Shown: positions 46,646 through 56,745, counted from the stretch's first letter. The stretch is DNA of 64,000 bases from Kallotenue papyrolyticum (GCF_000526415.1 NZ_JAGA01000002.1:124001-188000), one strand, 5' to 3'. The notes: generated by a model from the letters alone, not told the origin. Numbers and translations: made by a program.

Positions 46646-46947
46646 TGGTCCCAAGCGCCTACTATGTACTCTTGAGCACCGTGCTGTTCACCACTGGCGT
46701 GATCGGCGTGCTGACGCGCCGCAATGCGCTGGTGGTCTTTATGTCGGTTGAGTTGATGCTGAATTCGGCCAACCTGGCGCTGGTGGCGTTTGCACGCCAG
46801 TGGGGCCAGATCGATGGCCAGGTGCTGACCTTTTTCGTGATCACCGTCGCCGCCGCCGAAGTGGCGGTTGGGCTGGCGCTGCTGGTGGGCATCTTCCGCA
46901 CGCGCCGCACGACCAACGTCGATGAAGTCAACACGATGCACGGCTAA
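46645..46947 (+). CDS. nuoK: NADH-quinone oxidoreductase subunit K
   Basis: 100 residues, three membrane helices. [20 protein letters not shown] has the conserved proton-path Glu, and [20 protein letters not shown] the second. Length is standard for NuoK. Overlaps nuoJ by one base. Confidence 0.96.
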   Translation: MVPSAYYVLLSTVLFTTGVIGVLTRRNALVVFMSVELMLNSANLALVAFARQWGQIDGQVLTFFVITVAAAEVAVGLALLVGIFRTRRTTNVDEVNTMHG

Positions 46948-46974
46948 AGGCTGATACCGTACAGAAGGACTGCT

Positions 46975-48924
46975 GTGGAAACACTGTACACCCTGGTTCC
47001 GATCATCGTTGGGCTGCCGCTGCTGGGCGCGCTGATCAACACCTTCGCGATCCGCGACGGACGGCGCGCCGGCGTGGTGGCCAGCGCCGCGACGATCGGC
47101 GCGTTCCTGATCACGGTGATCGCCACTGCCATTCTGCTTGGGCTGCCGCACGAAGAGCGCCACCATGTCGATTTCACGCTGTGGCAGTGGATCCAGGCCG
47201 AGGCGCTGCAGGTGCCCTTCGGCTTCCTATTCGATCCGCTGGCAGCCACGATGGCCCTGCTGATCACTGGCGTCGGCAGCCTGATTCACGTGTATTCGAT
47301 CGGCTACATGGACCACGACCCGCGACCGGTGCGCTACTTTGTGTACCTGAACCTGTTCGTGGTGGCCATGCTGATCCTGGTGCTGGCCAACAACTACCTG
47401 CTCCTGTTTCTGGGCTGGGAAGGCGTGGGTCTGTGCTCCTACCTGCTGATCGGCCACAACTTCGAGCGCGAAGAGGCGCGCTACGCCTCGATGAAGGCCT
47501 TTGTCGTCAATCGCATTGGCGACTTCGGTCTGCTGCTGGCGATTCTGGCGCTGTTCAAGCTCTTCGGCACGCTCAACTTCGGCGGCATCTTTCCGCGCGT
47601 GCTGGAGGTGATGGCCGGTCGCCAGATCGAGTGGCTGCTGGGACCGACCGCGGTCAGCTCGGCGATTGCGCTGCTGATGCTGATCGGCGTCACCGGCAAG
47701 TCGGCGCAGATTCCGCTGTGGGTCTGGCTGCCGGACGCGATGGCCGGGCCTACCCCCGCATCGGCGTTGATCCATGCCGCCACGATGGTCACCTCGGGCG
47801 TGTACCTGATCGTGCGCTCGCATGCCATCTTTGCGCTGACGCCGACAGTTTCGGCGCTGACCGCCTGGATCGGCGCACTGACGGCGTTTGTCGCCGCTTC
47901 GATCGCCATCGGGCAGTACGACATCAAACGCGTACTGGCCTTTTCAACGGTGTCGCAACTGGGCTTCATGGTCGCCGCTGCCGGCATGGGCGCGTATGTT
48001 GCGGCCATGTTCCACCTGCTGACGCACGGCGTCTTCAAAGCGCTGCTGTTCCTGGCCGCCGGCTCGGTGATCCACGGCACGCACGACACGCAGGACATGC
48101 GCAAGATGGGCGGGCTGCGCCACCACATGCCGCGTACCTACTGGACCTATCTCGTCGGCGCGGCGGCGTTGGCCGGCATCTTTCCGCTGGCCGGCTTCTG
48201 GTCCAAGGATGAGATCCTCGGCGCGGCCTTCGAAGGCAACTTCTTCTGGATCGGCGTGCTGCTGACGATCACCGCGGTGCTGACCGCGTTCTACATGGGC
48301 CGCCAGATCTTCCTGGTCTTCTGGGGCGAACAGCGCGATCCGAGCTACCACGCGCATGAAAGCCCGCCGGTGATGACCGTGCCGCTGATCGTGCTGGCGG
48401 TGGGCGCGGTGCTGGCCGGCCTGATCAACCTGCCGACGCTGCCCGGGCTCAAGGCGATTGGCCATGCGCTGGACCATTTCCTGGAGCCGGTCTTTGAAGC
48501 CACCGGCAACGTCCACGCGCCACCGCCGTTCAACGTCTGGCTGGCGCTGCTGACGGTGGCGCTGGCACTCGGCGCGATCTGGGTCGCCTACCAGGTCTAT
48601 GGCACGCGCACCTGGAAGAAGACCTTTAAGGATCCGCTCAAGCCCTGGCTGGGCGTCTTCTTCGAAGGTTTTGAAAACCGCTGGTACGCCGATGATGTCT
48701 ATGAGGCGCTGGTGGTGCGGCCCTTCAAGGCTGTGGCCCGTTTTCTGGCGACGATCGTCGATCCGCGCGGCATCGATGGGCTGGTGCATGGCACGGCGCG
48801 GGCGGTGGGGCTGGGCGGCCGCGCGCTGCGCCTTGCGCAGGCCGGTTATGTGCGGCTGTACGCGCTGGTCTTCCTGATCGGCGTGGTGGCGGTGATCGGC
48901 TACTTCGGATTCGTGGTGCGCTAA
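46975..48924 (+). CDS. nuoL: NADH-quinone oxidoreductase subunit L
   Basis: 649 residues, GTG start at 46975 after AGAAGGA. Antiporter-like subunit with SIGYMDHDPRPVRYFVYLNL, LGWEGVGLCSYLLIG, PLWVWLPDAMAGPTPASALI, ATMVTSGVYL, and a C-terminal lateral helix. It forms the distal proton channel of the membrane arm. A 99-base gap precedes nuoM. Confidence 0.96.
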   Translation: METLYTLVPIIVGLPLLGALINTFAIRDGRRAGVVASAATIGAFLITVIATAILLGLPHEERHHVDFTLWQWIQAEALQVPFGFLFDPLAATMALLITGVGSLIHVYSIGYMDHDPRPVRYFVYLNLFVVAMLILVLANNYLLLFLGWEGVGLCSYLLIGHNFEREEARYASMKAFVVNRIGDFGLLLAILALFKLFGTLNFGGIFPRVLEVMAGRQIEWLLGPTAVSSAIALLMLIGVTGKSAQIPLWVWLPDAMAGPTPASALIHAATMVTSGVYLIVRSHAIFALTPTVSALTAWIGALTAFVAASIAIGQYDIKRVLAFSTVSQLGFMVAAAGMGAYVAAMFHLLTHGVFKALLFLAAGSVIHGTHDTQDMRKMGGLRHHMPRTYWTYLVGAAALAGIFPLAGFWSKDEILGAAFEGNFFWIGVLLTITAVLTAFYMGRQIFLVFWGEQRDPSYHAHESPPVMTVPLIVLAVGAVLAGLINLPTLPGLKAIGHALDHFLEPVFEATGNVHAPPPFNVWLALLTVALALGAIWVAYQVYGTRTWKKTFKDPLKPWLGVFFEGFENRWYADDVYEALVVRPFKAVARFLATIVDPRGIDGLVHGTARAVGLGGRALRLAQAGYVRLYALVFLIGVVAVIGYFGFVVR

Positions 48925-49023
48925 CGGGCGCAGGCATGGCGTGCCCCGAGCTGAACGCCGTGCCCCTGGCTCCGTCGGCGCGCCCGGCGTTGTGGCGCAA
49001 TTGAGTTCAATAGGGTACGAGCC

Positions 49024-50556
49024 TTGCAAAGTTTTCTACTCTCTCTGATCACCTGGCTGCCGCTGCTCGGCGCGCTGATCGTGCTGCTGGCGCCCATGCA
49101 CGACGCGGTGGCCAAGCGCTTCGCCTTCGGCTGGAGCGCAGCAGTCTTCGTCGTCTCGCTGCTGCTGCTGCCGGGGATCGGGCCGCGCCTGGGCCTGGCC
49201 GGCTACGATCCGGCCAATCCCGCGCTGCAACTAGTGGAGCGCGTGCCCTGGATCCGCTCGCTGGGCGTGGACTACCACCTGGGCATCGATGGCATCAGCA
49301 TCTGGCTGGTGCTGTTGACCACCTTTCTGACGCCGGTCACGATCCTGTCCACGTTTGAGTCGGTCCAGACACGCGTACGCGCCTTCCAGGCCTTTATGCT
49401 GGCGCTAGAAACCGGCATGCTGGGCGTGTTCCTGGCGCAGGACCTGTTGCTGTTCTACATCTTCTGGGAGTTCACCCTGGTGCCGATGTATTTCCTGATC
49501 GGCATCTGGGGCGGCAGCCGTCGCATCTATGCCACGGTCAAGTTCTTTCTGTACACCTTTGCCGGCTCGGTGCTGATGCTGCTGGCGATCATCGTGCTCT
49601 ATGTACTGGTCGGCATCCGCAGCTTCAGCCTGCCGGATATGCTCAATGCGCTGCGCACGCAGCAGGCCGCGCTCGATCCCACCACGGCGCGCTGGCTGTT
49701 CCTGGCCTTCTTCGCCGCCTTTGCGGTCAAGGTGCCCATCTGGCCGTTCCATTCCTGGCTGCCGGATGCCCACACCGAAGCACCGACCGCCGGCTCGGTG
49801 ATCCTGGCGGGCGTGCTGCTGAAGCTGGGCGGCTACGGCCTGATCCGCTTCAATCTGCAGCTCTTCCCGGAGGCGGCGCGCTTCTTCGCGCCGCTGATCG
49901 GCGTGCTGGCGGTGATCGGCATCATCTACGGCGCGTGGGTGGCCTATGCCCAGACCAACATCAAAAAGCTGGTGGCCTACTCCTCGGTGTCGCACCTGGG
50001 CTTTGTGGTGCTGGGCATCTTCGCGCTCAACCCGATCGGCATCCATGGCGCGATTCTGCAGATGGTCAACCACGGGCTGACCACCGGCGCGCTGTTCCTG
50101 CTGGTGGGCATGATCTACCACCAACGCCATACCTACGACATCAACGCCTACGGCGGCCTGTGGAAGGCAATGCCGGTCTTTGGCATGCTCTCGCTGATCA
50201 CGGTGATGGCCTCGATCGGGCTGCCGGCGCTCAACGGCTTCGTCGGCGAAGCCACGATCATGTTCGGCACCATGACCTCGCCGGTACTGGGCTGGCGTTA
50301 CGCCGCGCCCGGCCTGATCGGCGTGATCCTGGCGGCGGTGTACCTGCTGTGGTGGTTCCGCAAGCTGTACATGGGCGATGTCAACCAGAACACAGCCGCC
50401 ATGCACGACATCAATCGCCTGGAGCTGGCCACGCTGGCGCCGCTGGTGGTGTTGATGATCGTGATCGGGCTCTATCCCACGCCCTTCTTCCAGGCGATGA
50501 ACGAGTCGATCGTGGCGCTGACGCAGGGACTGGCTCCCGTATTGGCGGCGAGGTAA
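49024..50556 (+). CDS. nuoM: NADH-quinone oxidoreductase subunit M
   Basis: 510 residues, TTG start at 49024 (LQSFLLSLITWLPLLGALIV). Conserved DGISIWLVLLTTFLTPVTIL, then FYIFWEFTLVPMYFLIGIWG, WPFHSWLPDAHTEAPTAGSV, and AYSSVSHLGFVVLGI. Antiporter-like proton channel subunit. TTG is a weak start, so another codon nearby could serve. Confidence 0.95.
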   Translation: MQSFLLSLITWLPLLGALIVLLAPMHDAVAKRFAFGWSAAVFVVSLLLLPGIGPRLGLAGYDPANPALQLVERVPWIRSLGVDYHLGIDGISIWLVLLTTFLTPVTILSTFESVQTRVRAFQAFMLALETGMLGVFLAQDLLLFYIFWEFTLVPMYFLIGIWGGSRRIYATVKFFLYTFAGSVLMLLAIIVLYVLVGIRSFSLPDMLNALRTQQAALDPTTARWLFLAFFAAFAVKVPIWPFHSWLPDAHTEAPTAGSVILAGVLLKLGGYGLIRFNLQLFPEAARFFAPLIGVLAVIGIIYGAWVAYAQTNIKKLVAYSSVSHLGFVVLGIFALNPIGIHGAILQMVNHGLTTGALFLLVGMIYHQRHTYDINAYGGLWKAMPVFGMLSLITVMASIGLPALNGFVGEATIMFGTMTSPVLGWRYAAPGLIGVILAAVYLLWWFRKLYMGDVNQNTAAMHDINRLELATLAPLVVLMIVIGLYPTPFFQAMNESIVALTQGLAPVLAAR

Positions 50557-50559
50557 CCG

Positions 50560-52011
50560 ATGAATATCGAGATTCCAAGCATGGATGTTGTGACGATCGC
50601 GCCGCCGCTGGCGCTGGTGATCTGGGCCAGCGTCCTGCTGCTGGCGGATCTGTTCATCGCCAACAAGCGCGTCACCGCTTATCTCGCATTGATGGGCTTG
50701 GGCGTTACGGCGGTGGTCGCCGCTCTGTTCTGGGGCGCACCGCCGCGCGTATCGTTCGCCAATATGGCGATCATCGACGACACCGCCATCGCCATCGATT
50801 GGATTCTGCTGCTCAGCGCGGCGGTGACCATTTTGCTGGCGGTCGATTACCTGCGTCGTCAGCAGATCGAGATGGGCGAGTTCTACCCGGTGCTGCTCTT
50901 CACCACCGCCGCGATGATGACCATGGCCCACAGCCACAACCTGATCATGCTCTTTCTGGGGTTGGAATGGCTGTCGATCGGGTTGTACGTACTGGCCGGC
51001 TTTGCCTATCCGCGCATCCGCTCGGAAGAGGCGGCCATGAAGTATCTGCTCTACGGCGCGTTCGCAGCCGGCTTCCTGGTGTACGGCATCGCCCTGCTCT
51101 ATGGCGCGACCGGCACAGTCGACCTGCGCGGTATTGCCGACGCACTCCGCGCTACACCGACGCTGGCGACCTCACCGCTGCTGCTGATCGGCGTGGGCCT
51201 GCTGCTGATCGGCATCGGCTACAAGGTGTCGATCGTGCCCTTCCACATGTGGACGCCGGATGTGTACGAGGGCGCGCCAACGCCGGTGACAGCCTACATG
51301 GCCGCGGCGACCAAGACCGCCGGCTTCGCAGCGCTGTTGCGCGTGCTCCAACTGGCCCTGCCCGATCTGATCCAGACCTGGCAGGTAGCAGTGGCCGGAC
51401 TAGCCGCGCTGACGATGATCGTCGGCAACCTGGCAGCAGTAGCGCAGAGCAACATCAAGCGCATGCTGGCCTACTCCTCGATCGCACACGCCGGATTCAT
51501 GCTGTGCGCCGTGGTGGGCCTCAACCTGGATGGCGCAACACAGAGCTTTCTGTACTACCTGCTGGCCTATGCGCTGATGAATCTGGGCGCCTTTGCGGTG
51601 GTGATCGCGCTGGAACAGACCGGCGAGGAGCGCTTCGATATCAGCGATCTGGCCGGGCTGGGCTGGCGCCAGCCGCTGCTGGGCGTGGCGATGGCGATCT
51701 TTATGCTCTCGCTGGCGGGTATTCCACCGCTGGCCGGCTTCTTTGCCAAGTGGCTGGTCTTCTACGTCGCCTACCAGGCCGGCTACTGGTGGCTAGCGCT
51801 GATCGGCCTGCTGACCAGCATCGTTTCGGCCTTCTACTACCTGCGCATCGTGGTCAACATGTATATGCGCGAACGCAGCGAGCCATTGCGCTCCTTCGCC
51901 ACCTCGCCGCTGCGGCTGGGCGTGGCGGCGGCCGCGGTGTTGATCGTGATCCAGGGCTTTCTGATCGGTCCGGTCTTTGATTTTGTCGGCCCGACGATTG
52001 CCGGCCGTTAA
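50560..52011 (+). CDS. nuoN: NADH-quinone oxidoreductase subunit N
   Basis: 483 residues; ATG three bases after nuoM. FYPVLLFTTAAMMTMAHSHN, LFLGLEWLSIGLYVLAGFAY, VPFHMWTPDVYEGAPTPVTA and YSSIAHAGFMLCAVVG are hallmarks of the N subunit. It completes the membrane arm and is the last gene of the operon. A strong stem-loop follows at 52018-52051. Confidence 0.96.
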   Translation: MNIEIPSMDVVTIAPPLALVIWASVLLLADLFIANKRVTAYLALMGLGVTAVVAALFWGAPPRVSFANMAIIDDTAIAIDWILLLSAAVTILLAVDYLRRQQIEMGEFYPVLLFTTAAMMTMAHSHNLIMLFLGLEWLSIGLYVLAGFAYPRIRSEEAAMKYLLYGAFAAGFLVYGIALLYGATGTVDLRGIADALRATPTLATSPLLLIGVGLLLIGIGYKVSIVPFHMWTPDVYEGAPTPVTAYMAAATKTAGFAALLRVLQLALPDLIQTWQVAVAGLAALTMIVGNLAAVAQSNIKRMLAYSSIAHAGFMLCAVVGLNLDGATQSFLYYLLAYALMNLGAFAVVIALEQTGEERFDISDLAGLGWRQPLLGVAMAIFMLSLAGIPPLAGFFAKWLVFYVAYQAGYWWLALIGLLTSIVSAFYYLRIVVNMYMRERSEPLRSFATSPLRLGVAAAAVLIVIQGFLIGPVFDFVGPTIAGR

Positions 52012-52017
52012 GCGCAT

Positions 52018-52051
52018 GGGCGATGCGGTTGCCAGGGCAACCGCATCGCCC
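52018..52051 (+). terminator. Terminator stem-loop after nuoN
   Basis: Perfect 15-bp arms (GGGCGATGCGGTTGC and its reverse complement) with a four-base loop, starting seven bases past the nuoN stop. It lies between two convergent genes, so it can serve nuo and smpB. T-tracts are weak (TCGTTGT on the plus strand). Confidence 0.75.
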
Positions 52052-52096
52052 GTCGTTGTACAGCCCAGCGACCGCCGGCCAACAACCGGCGCAGGG

Positions 52097-52576
52097 TCAC
52101 TCCTGGTAGCTGCGCTGTTTGAGCACGCGTTCGATCTCGCGGCGTGCGTCACGCTCGGCGGTCGCTGCGCGCTTGTCGTAGAGCTTCTTGCCGCGCGCCA
52201 GACCGAGCTTAACCTTGGCGCGGCGATTGCGGAAGTGAATATCGAGGGGCACCAGCGTCAGCCCCTTCTGTTCCAGCTTGCCTGCCAGACGGTTGATCTC
52301 GCGGCGATGCAATAGCAGCTTGCGTGGCCGCGTCGGATCATGCTGAAAATAGGCGCCGGTCTGCTCGTTGGGCGAGATATGCGCATCGAACAACCACACC
52401 TCGCCATTCTCCACGCGCGCATACGCGCCGCGTAGGTTGACGCGTCCGGCGCGCACCGATTTTATCTCCGAGCCGGTCAGCACCATCCCAGCTTCATATT
52501 CTTCTTCGATGAAGTAGTCGTGATACGCCTTGCGGTTGACCGCAACCGGCTGCGACGGACCTGCCAACTTGGCCAT
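52097..52576 (-). CDS. smpB: SsrA-binding protein SmpB
   Basis: 159 residues; ATG at 52576 after GAGGCAAG. The family motifs are present: NRKAYHDYFIEEEYEAGMVL, TGSEIKSVRAGRVNLRGAYA, HISPNEQTGAYFQHDPTRPR, KLLLHRREINRLAGK and the basic C-terminal tail ARGKKLYDKRAATAERDARR that inserts in the mRNA channel. It acts with tmRNA to rescue stalled ribosomes. No tmRNA gene was seen in this window. Confidence 0.96.
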   Translation of the reverse strand: MAKLAGPSQPVAVNRKAYHDYFIEEEYEAGMVLTGSEIKSVRAGRVNLRGAYARVENGEVWLFDAHISPNEQTGAYFQHDPTRPRKLLLHRREINRLAGKLEQKGLTLVPLDIHFRNRRAKVKLGLARGKKLYDKRAATAERDARREIERVLKQRSYQE

Positions 52577-52681
52577 ACTTGCCTCGAAACCGAACCACGC
52601 TGTCTGTGGCCTCAAGCATACCACAAACACGCGCAACGGACGGGCACGTCCCGTCCGTTGCCGCGCGCTGCTGCAAGGCAG

Positions 52682-52840
52682 CTACTTCTTCTCGCTGGGC
52701 AAGAACCGCGTCATTTTGGTGCCGCACACCTCGCACACGCCCTTAACAGCGCGACGGCCATTGTCCAGCGTCTGCTCGCGCGCGTCCTTCATCGAACGCT
52801 GGGTGCGGCACTTGACACAATAGGCCTGAACATCTTTCAT
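52682..52840 (-). CDS. Small zinc-ribbon protein (DUF5679-like), 52 residues
   Basis: ATG at 52840 with GGAGGCGAGG upstream. Starts MKDVQAYCVKCRTQRSMKDA and continues through GVCEVCGTKMTRFLPSEKK. Two CxxC knuckles (CVKC and CEVC) give a four-cysteine zinc ribbon. The start and middle closely match the short DUF5679 proteins found in many bacteria. Function unknown; its position beside smpB may suggest a link to translation, but this is inference. Confidence 0.8.
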   Translation of the reverse strand: MKDVQAYCVKCRTQRSMKDAREQTLDNGRRAVKGVCEVCGTKMTRFLPSEKK

Positions 52841-52957
52841 GGACCTCGCCTCCTTGCATAGCTATCGGCTCATTACCAAGGAACATGCCACAAGATCACC
52901 CGTTGGCCTCGCCCCCGCTAGGCAGAGCAACTGTATCGTTTTCATTAAAAAAAGGGG

Positions 52958-52986
52958 TTGACTTTGCGGGAGGCAACCGCTATAGT
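52958..52986 (+). promoter_or_regulatory. Promoter of the second sigma factor
   Basis: TTGACT at 52958-52963 and TATAGT at 52981-52986, with ideal 17-base spacing. A run of A residues (52947-52953) just upstream may act as an UP element. The leader to the ATG at 53124 is about 130 bases. Confidence 0.75.
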
Positions 52987-53123
52987 ATAAACGCTCGTGA
53001 TAGTTAGCGCAATGTTGGAACAACAGAGGGTTCCGTGTTGAGCGGGCCCTCTTGCCGTGTAAATTAGGCGACAGAGCGCTACGCCGGCTTCATCGCCGCT
53101 ATTGCTGTTGGAGGACCGTCTGC

Positions 53124-54263
53124 ATGTTGGACAAGCTGCTTGAACTGGGGCGCGATCACAGCTACACGGTACGCCACGATCTTCGATCCTCGGAAGCAGC
53201 CCCTCATGGTCACAGGAACGTTGACGCCCTACCCGCGCTGCTAGAAACTGATGACTGTGCCGACCTTCCAACAGCTGCTCCTCATGCAGTCGATTACACC
53301 ACCGGCTCCCCCTGGCCGAGCGACACGGCTGAAGACCTCCACGATCTTGACGAAGGCAGCATCGACGATCCAGTACGCATGTACCTGCAGGAGATCGGCC
53401 AGGTCGCGCTGCTGACCGCCGAACAGGAGGTCGAGCTGGCCAAGGCCATGGAAAGCGGCCATGCCGCGCGCCGCATGCTGGAGCAGCCCGACCTAAGCCC
53501 CGACGAGCGCGCGCACTACGAAGCGCTGGTGCAGGCCGGCAACGAAGCGCGCCGCCACCTGATTCAGGCCAATCTGCGGCTGGTGGTCTCGATTGCCAAG
53601 AAATACACCTCCTACGGCCTGACGATGATGGACCTGATCCAGGAGGGCAACATTGGCCTGATGCGCGCCGTGGAGAAGTTCGATTACACCAAAGGCCACA
53701 AGTTTTCGACCTACGCCACGTGGTGGATTCGCCAGGCCATTACGCGCGCCATCGCCGACCAGAGCCGCACCATTCGCCTACCGGTGCACATGGGCGAAGC
53801 CATTTCCCAGGTCAAGCGCGCCTCCCACAAGCTGCAACAGAGCATGCAGCGCGAGCCCACGCCCGAAGAGATCGCCGAGGCGCTCGGCATCACCGCCGGC
53901 AAAGTACGCCGCACGCTGGAAGCATCGATGCATCCGCTCTCGCTGGAGATGCCGGTCGGACAGGACGGCGAGGGACGCATGGGCGACTTCATCGAGGATG
54001 ACCGCCTGGCCACACCGGCAGAGGCAGCCGCCCAATCCATGCTGCGCGAACAGATCGAAGAGGTGCTGGAAAAGCTGCCCGAGCGTGAGCGCAAGATCAT
54101 CCAGTTGCGCTATGGCCTGAAGGACGGCAAGTATCGGACGCTGGAGGAGGTCGGGCTGGAGTTCGGCATCACCCGCGAGCGCATTCGCCAGATCGAAGCC
54201 GTGGCGCTGCGTAAGCTGCGCCACCCCTATCTCGGCAAAAAGCTGCGCGGCTATCTCGACTGA
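53124..54263 (+). CDS. RNA polymerase sigma factor, RpoD-type (second copy)
   Basis: 379 residues; ATG at 53124 after GGAGGACC. Region 1.2 [20 protein letters not shown]; region 2 [20 protein letters not shown] and [20 protein letters not shown]; region 3 [16 protein letters not shown]; region 4 [20 protein letters not shown] and [17 protein letters not shown]. Core regions are nearly identical to the factor at 11477-12661, while N-termini differ completely. One of the pair may be the primary factor, the other a group 2 factor; sequence alone does not say which. It has its own clear promoter. Confidence 0.93.
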   Translation: MLDKLLELGRDHSYTVRHDLRSSEAAPHGHRNVDALPALLETDDCADLPTAAPHAVDYTTGSPWPSDTAEDLHDLDEGSIDDPVRMYLQEIGQVALLTAEQEVELAKAMESGHAARRMLEQPDLSPDERAHYEALVQAGNEARRHLIQANLRLVVSIAKKYTSYGLTMMDLIQEGNIGLMRAVEKFDYTKGHKFSTYATWWIRQAITRAIADQSRTIRLPVHMGEAISQVKRASHKLQQSMQREPTPEEIAEALGITAGKVRRTLEASMHPLSLEMPVGQDGEGRMGDFIEDDRLATPAEAAAQSMLREQIEEVLEKLPERERKIIQLRYGLKDGKYRTLEEVGLEFGITRERIRQIEAVALRKLRHPYLGKKLRGYLD

Positions 54264-54485
54264 GCGCCGCGCGACAGCGCCACCTGCGGCAGCCCGCAGG
54301 CACGCGCGCCGGCCAAGGCAACTCCCAGACAAGGTGCGCCATGGGTATCCTGCCTCAACGACGAGGACACCCCAACCGAGCCGAGGGCACACGCGCCGTC
54401 GGCGCTTGCGGCTGTCTGCGCTGAGCGATTGAACCGGTTATGCCCGGCGTCGGTGTTAACTAAAGGGCGATGTTCGCGGCGTTGC
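54264..54485. other. Intergenic region before the ABC transporter operon
   Basis: This stretch plus the promoter and leader to 54645 totals about 380 bases without a supported gene. A 7-bp perfect hairpin, CCTGCGG, loop, CCGCAGG, lies about 20-40 bases after the sigma factor stop and may end its transcript. Confidence 0.4.
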
Positions 54486-54513
54486 TTGACAGAAGGGAAC
54501 ATTTTCCTATAAT
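54486..54513 (+). promoter_or_regulatory. Consensus promoter of the peptide ABC transporter operon
   Basis: Perfect TTGACA (54486-54491) and perfect TATAAT (54508-54513), 16-base spacing. The -10 is followed by GCCCC as at fabF. It is the best sigma-70 promoter in the window, consistent with high expression of a binding protein. Confidence 0.85.
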
Positions 54514-54645
54514 GCCCCGACGCCGACACCAGCAAGGGAAAGGGGGGAAGTGTCAGCCGATCACGACAGAGGAATCGCACTGATCCGGTCATTGGGACGA
54601 CCGTCCACGAACAGCGGGACACGAACCAAAAGGAGAAACAGAGGG

Positions 54646-56595
54646 ATGAACCGTTCGTTGCGACGATCACAGCTCTTCGCATGGACGCTGATTCTGGCCT
54701 TGATCCTACCGATCCTGGCCGCGTGTGGACAGACAACAACGCCGACGACAGAGTCGCCATCGCCGGTGGCCTCGCCATCTCCAGAAGTTGCCGCCTCGCC
54801 TGAGGCCTCACCCGAAGCGTCACCGGAAGCCTCGCCGGTAGCCTCGCCCGAGGCCACCGCTTCGCCGGCGGCACAGCGCGAACCGGCGCAGTCGCCGATC
54901 AACGACAAGGTCATTATCGTCGGCATGGAACAGGAGCCGGATACCTTCTTCGGCTACGAATCCAACGCGCTGGCGACCACAGAAGTGCTCTCGCCGCTGG
55001 GGCTGTGCTTCACCACGCTCAGCTACGCCTATCAGTCGACCTACTGCTTCGAAGATGACTACCCGACCTTCGAGAACGGCGGTGCTGTGACCGAAACGGT
55101 GACGATCGATCCGTCGCAGATCAGCCCCGAGAACCCAATCGAGGTCAATGGCGTGCTGGTGACCGACACCGCGCTCGCCGAGGAGCAGGGCATCGAGATT
55201 CCCGAGCAGCTCGACCAGTTGACGCTGACCTGGAAGCTCAATCCGGAGCTGACCTGGGACGACGGCACGCCGGTGACGTCAGCGGACGTGGTCGAATCCT
55301 TCCGCGTGCAGAAGGATCCGGAGACGCTGCTGGCGACGCGCCAGTATGTGGAGCGCACGGTCAGCCTAGAGGCAGTCGACGAGCACACCGTCGTGCAGAA
55401 GATGGTACCCGGCTACATCGAGGTCGAATACTTCGTCAACCCCTGGATGGGCTTCCTGCCGGCGCACAAATATAAGGATAAGCCGGTTGCGGAGATCCGT
55501 GAGGCCGAGTCGGCGCGGCCCAGCTCGTATGGTCCGTTCATGTTCGAGTCGCACGAGCCGGGCGTGCAGACCACGCTGGTCTCGAACCCGTACTTCCCGC
55601 AGCAACCCAAGGTCGGCAAGCTGATCTTCAAGTATGTTGCGGACAGCAACCAGTTGCTGGCGCAGCTCGAGACGGGTGAGATCGACATGCCCTCGCCGAC
55701 CAGTCTGACGCTGAACCTGGTGCCGCAGCTCAACGATCTGGAGGCCACCGGCAACTTCAAGATCGAGTATGTGCCCGGCACCATCTGGGAGCACCTGGAC
55801 TTCGGCATCCAGCGTGGCGACGGTCAGCCCTCGTTCTTCGACGACGTGCGCATCCGCCAGGCGGTGGCCTACGCCATCAACCGCGATCAGATCATCAACG
55901 ACGTCCAGTACGGCAAGACGACGGTGATGAACACGATCGTGCCGCAGGACCACCCGGCCTTCCCGAGCGGCCTGGAGGAGTACGCCTACAACCCGGATCG
56001 CGCGCGCCAGTTGCTGGATGAGGCGGGCGTGACCGACTCGGACGGTGACGGCATCCGCGAGAAGGATGGCCGCCCAATGCGCATGACCTTCTACACCACC
56101 TCCGGCAACGCCACGCGCGAGGCCGTGGCGCAGATCATCCAGCAGAACCTGCGCGAGGTGGGCATCGAGATCGAGCTGCAGTTCGTGCCCGGTCCGGAGA
56201 AGCTGTTCAAGACCGGCCCTGACGGCATTCTGACGCCGCGCCTGTTCGATCTGGCGATGTACGCCTGGTTGACCAGTGTGCAACCCGGCTTCAGCCTGTA
56301 CTACTGCGATCAGATCCCGACGCCGGAAACCAGCTACGACGGTCAGAACTATCCGGGCTACTGCAACCCCGAGTATGACCGCCTGGCCAAGGCCGCCGAG
56401 CGCGAGCTGGATCAGCAGCGGCGTATCGAACTGTCGGCCGAGCCGCTGCGCATCCTCAACCGCGATCTGCCGACCTTCCCGCTCTACCAGCGCCTGAAGA
56501 TCGGCGCCTACAACGCCAAGCTGTCGGGCGTCAAGGCCGATCCCACTCAGAACCAGATCACCTACAACACCGAGGAGTGGGACATTAGCGAGTAG
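54646..56595 (+). CDS. Peptide/oligopeptide ABC transporter substrate-binding lipoprotein
   Basis: 649 residues; ATG at 54646 after AGGAGAAACAGAGGG. Lipobox signal peptide MNRSLRRSQLFAWTLILALI ... LAAC, then a low-complexity linker of repeated SPEA units (about 35-75). The SBP_bac_5 (DppA/OppA) fold follows: LTWKLNPELTWDDGTPVTSA, PWMGFLPAHKY, FFDDVRIRQAVAYAINRDQI, LLDEAGVTDSDGDGIREKDG. It captures peptides or similar solutes outside the membrane for the permease genes downstream. It is the first gene of a five-gene transporter operon. Confidence 0.94.
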   Translation: MNRSLRRSQLFAWTLILALILPILAACGQTTTPTTESPSPVASPSPEVAASPEASPEASPEASPVASPEATASPAAQREPAQSPINDKVIIVGMEQEPDTFFGYESNALATTEVLSPLGLCFTTLSYAYQSTYCFEDDYPTFENGGAVTETVTIDPSQISPENPIEVNGVLVTDTALAEEQGIEIPEQLDQLTLTWKLNPELTWDDGTPVTSADVVESFRVQKDPETLLATRQYVERTVSLEAVDEHTVVQKMVPGYIEVEYFVNPWMGFLPAHKYKDKPVAEIREAESARPSSYGPFMFESHEPGVQTTLVSNPYFPQQPKVGKLIFKYVADSNQLLAQLETGEIDMPSPTSLTLNLVPQLNDLEATGNFKIEYVPGTIWEHLDFGIQRGDGQPSFFDDVRIRQAVAYAINRDQIINDVQYGKTTVMNTIVPQDHPAFPSGLEEYAYNPDRARQLLDEAGVTDSDGDGIREKDGRPMRMTFYTTSGNATREAVAQIIQQNLREVGIEIELQFVPGPEKLFKTGPDGILTPRLFDLAMYAWLTSVQPGFSLYYCDQIPTPETSYDGQNYPGYCNPEYDRLAKAAERELDQQRRIELSAEPLRILNRDLPTFPLYQRLKIGAYNAKLSGVKADPTQNQITYNTEEWDISE

Positions 56596-56617
56596 GCGAC
56601 GTCTGCGGGACACGAGC

Positions 56618-56651
56618 GTGTGGGGATAGGGTTCCATCCCTATCCCCACAC
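56618..56651 (+). terminator. Strong stem-loop between binding protein and permease genes
   Basis: Perfect 14-bp arms (GTGTGGGGATAGGG and its reverse complement) around a six-base loop, 22 bases past the binding-protein stop and about 95 before the permease ATG. No T-tract follows. It likely stabilises the upstream mRNA or causes partial termination, giving more binding protein than permease. Confidence 0.7.
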
Positions 56652-56745
56652 TACTAGACTAGGCTAGGCAAGCGACGCTTGACAGGTTGAGAATACAGCT
56701 TTAGGGGTCGGCTGTGATTGTGAGCACAGCCCTAGAGGCGGAACA

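Noticed and set aside
49405-50937. Open frame of 510 codons antisense to nuoM/nuoN
   Set aside because: Translation is dominated by His, Gln, Arg and Asp with no hydrophobic core; shadow of the nuoM frame.
54760-54880. Repeat array resembling a CRISPR or tandem repeat locus
   Set aside because: It is the coding low-complexity SPEA-repeat linker of a lipoprotein; no CRISPR array was seen anywhere in the window.
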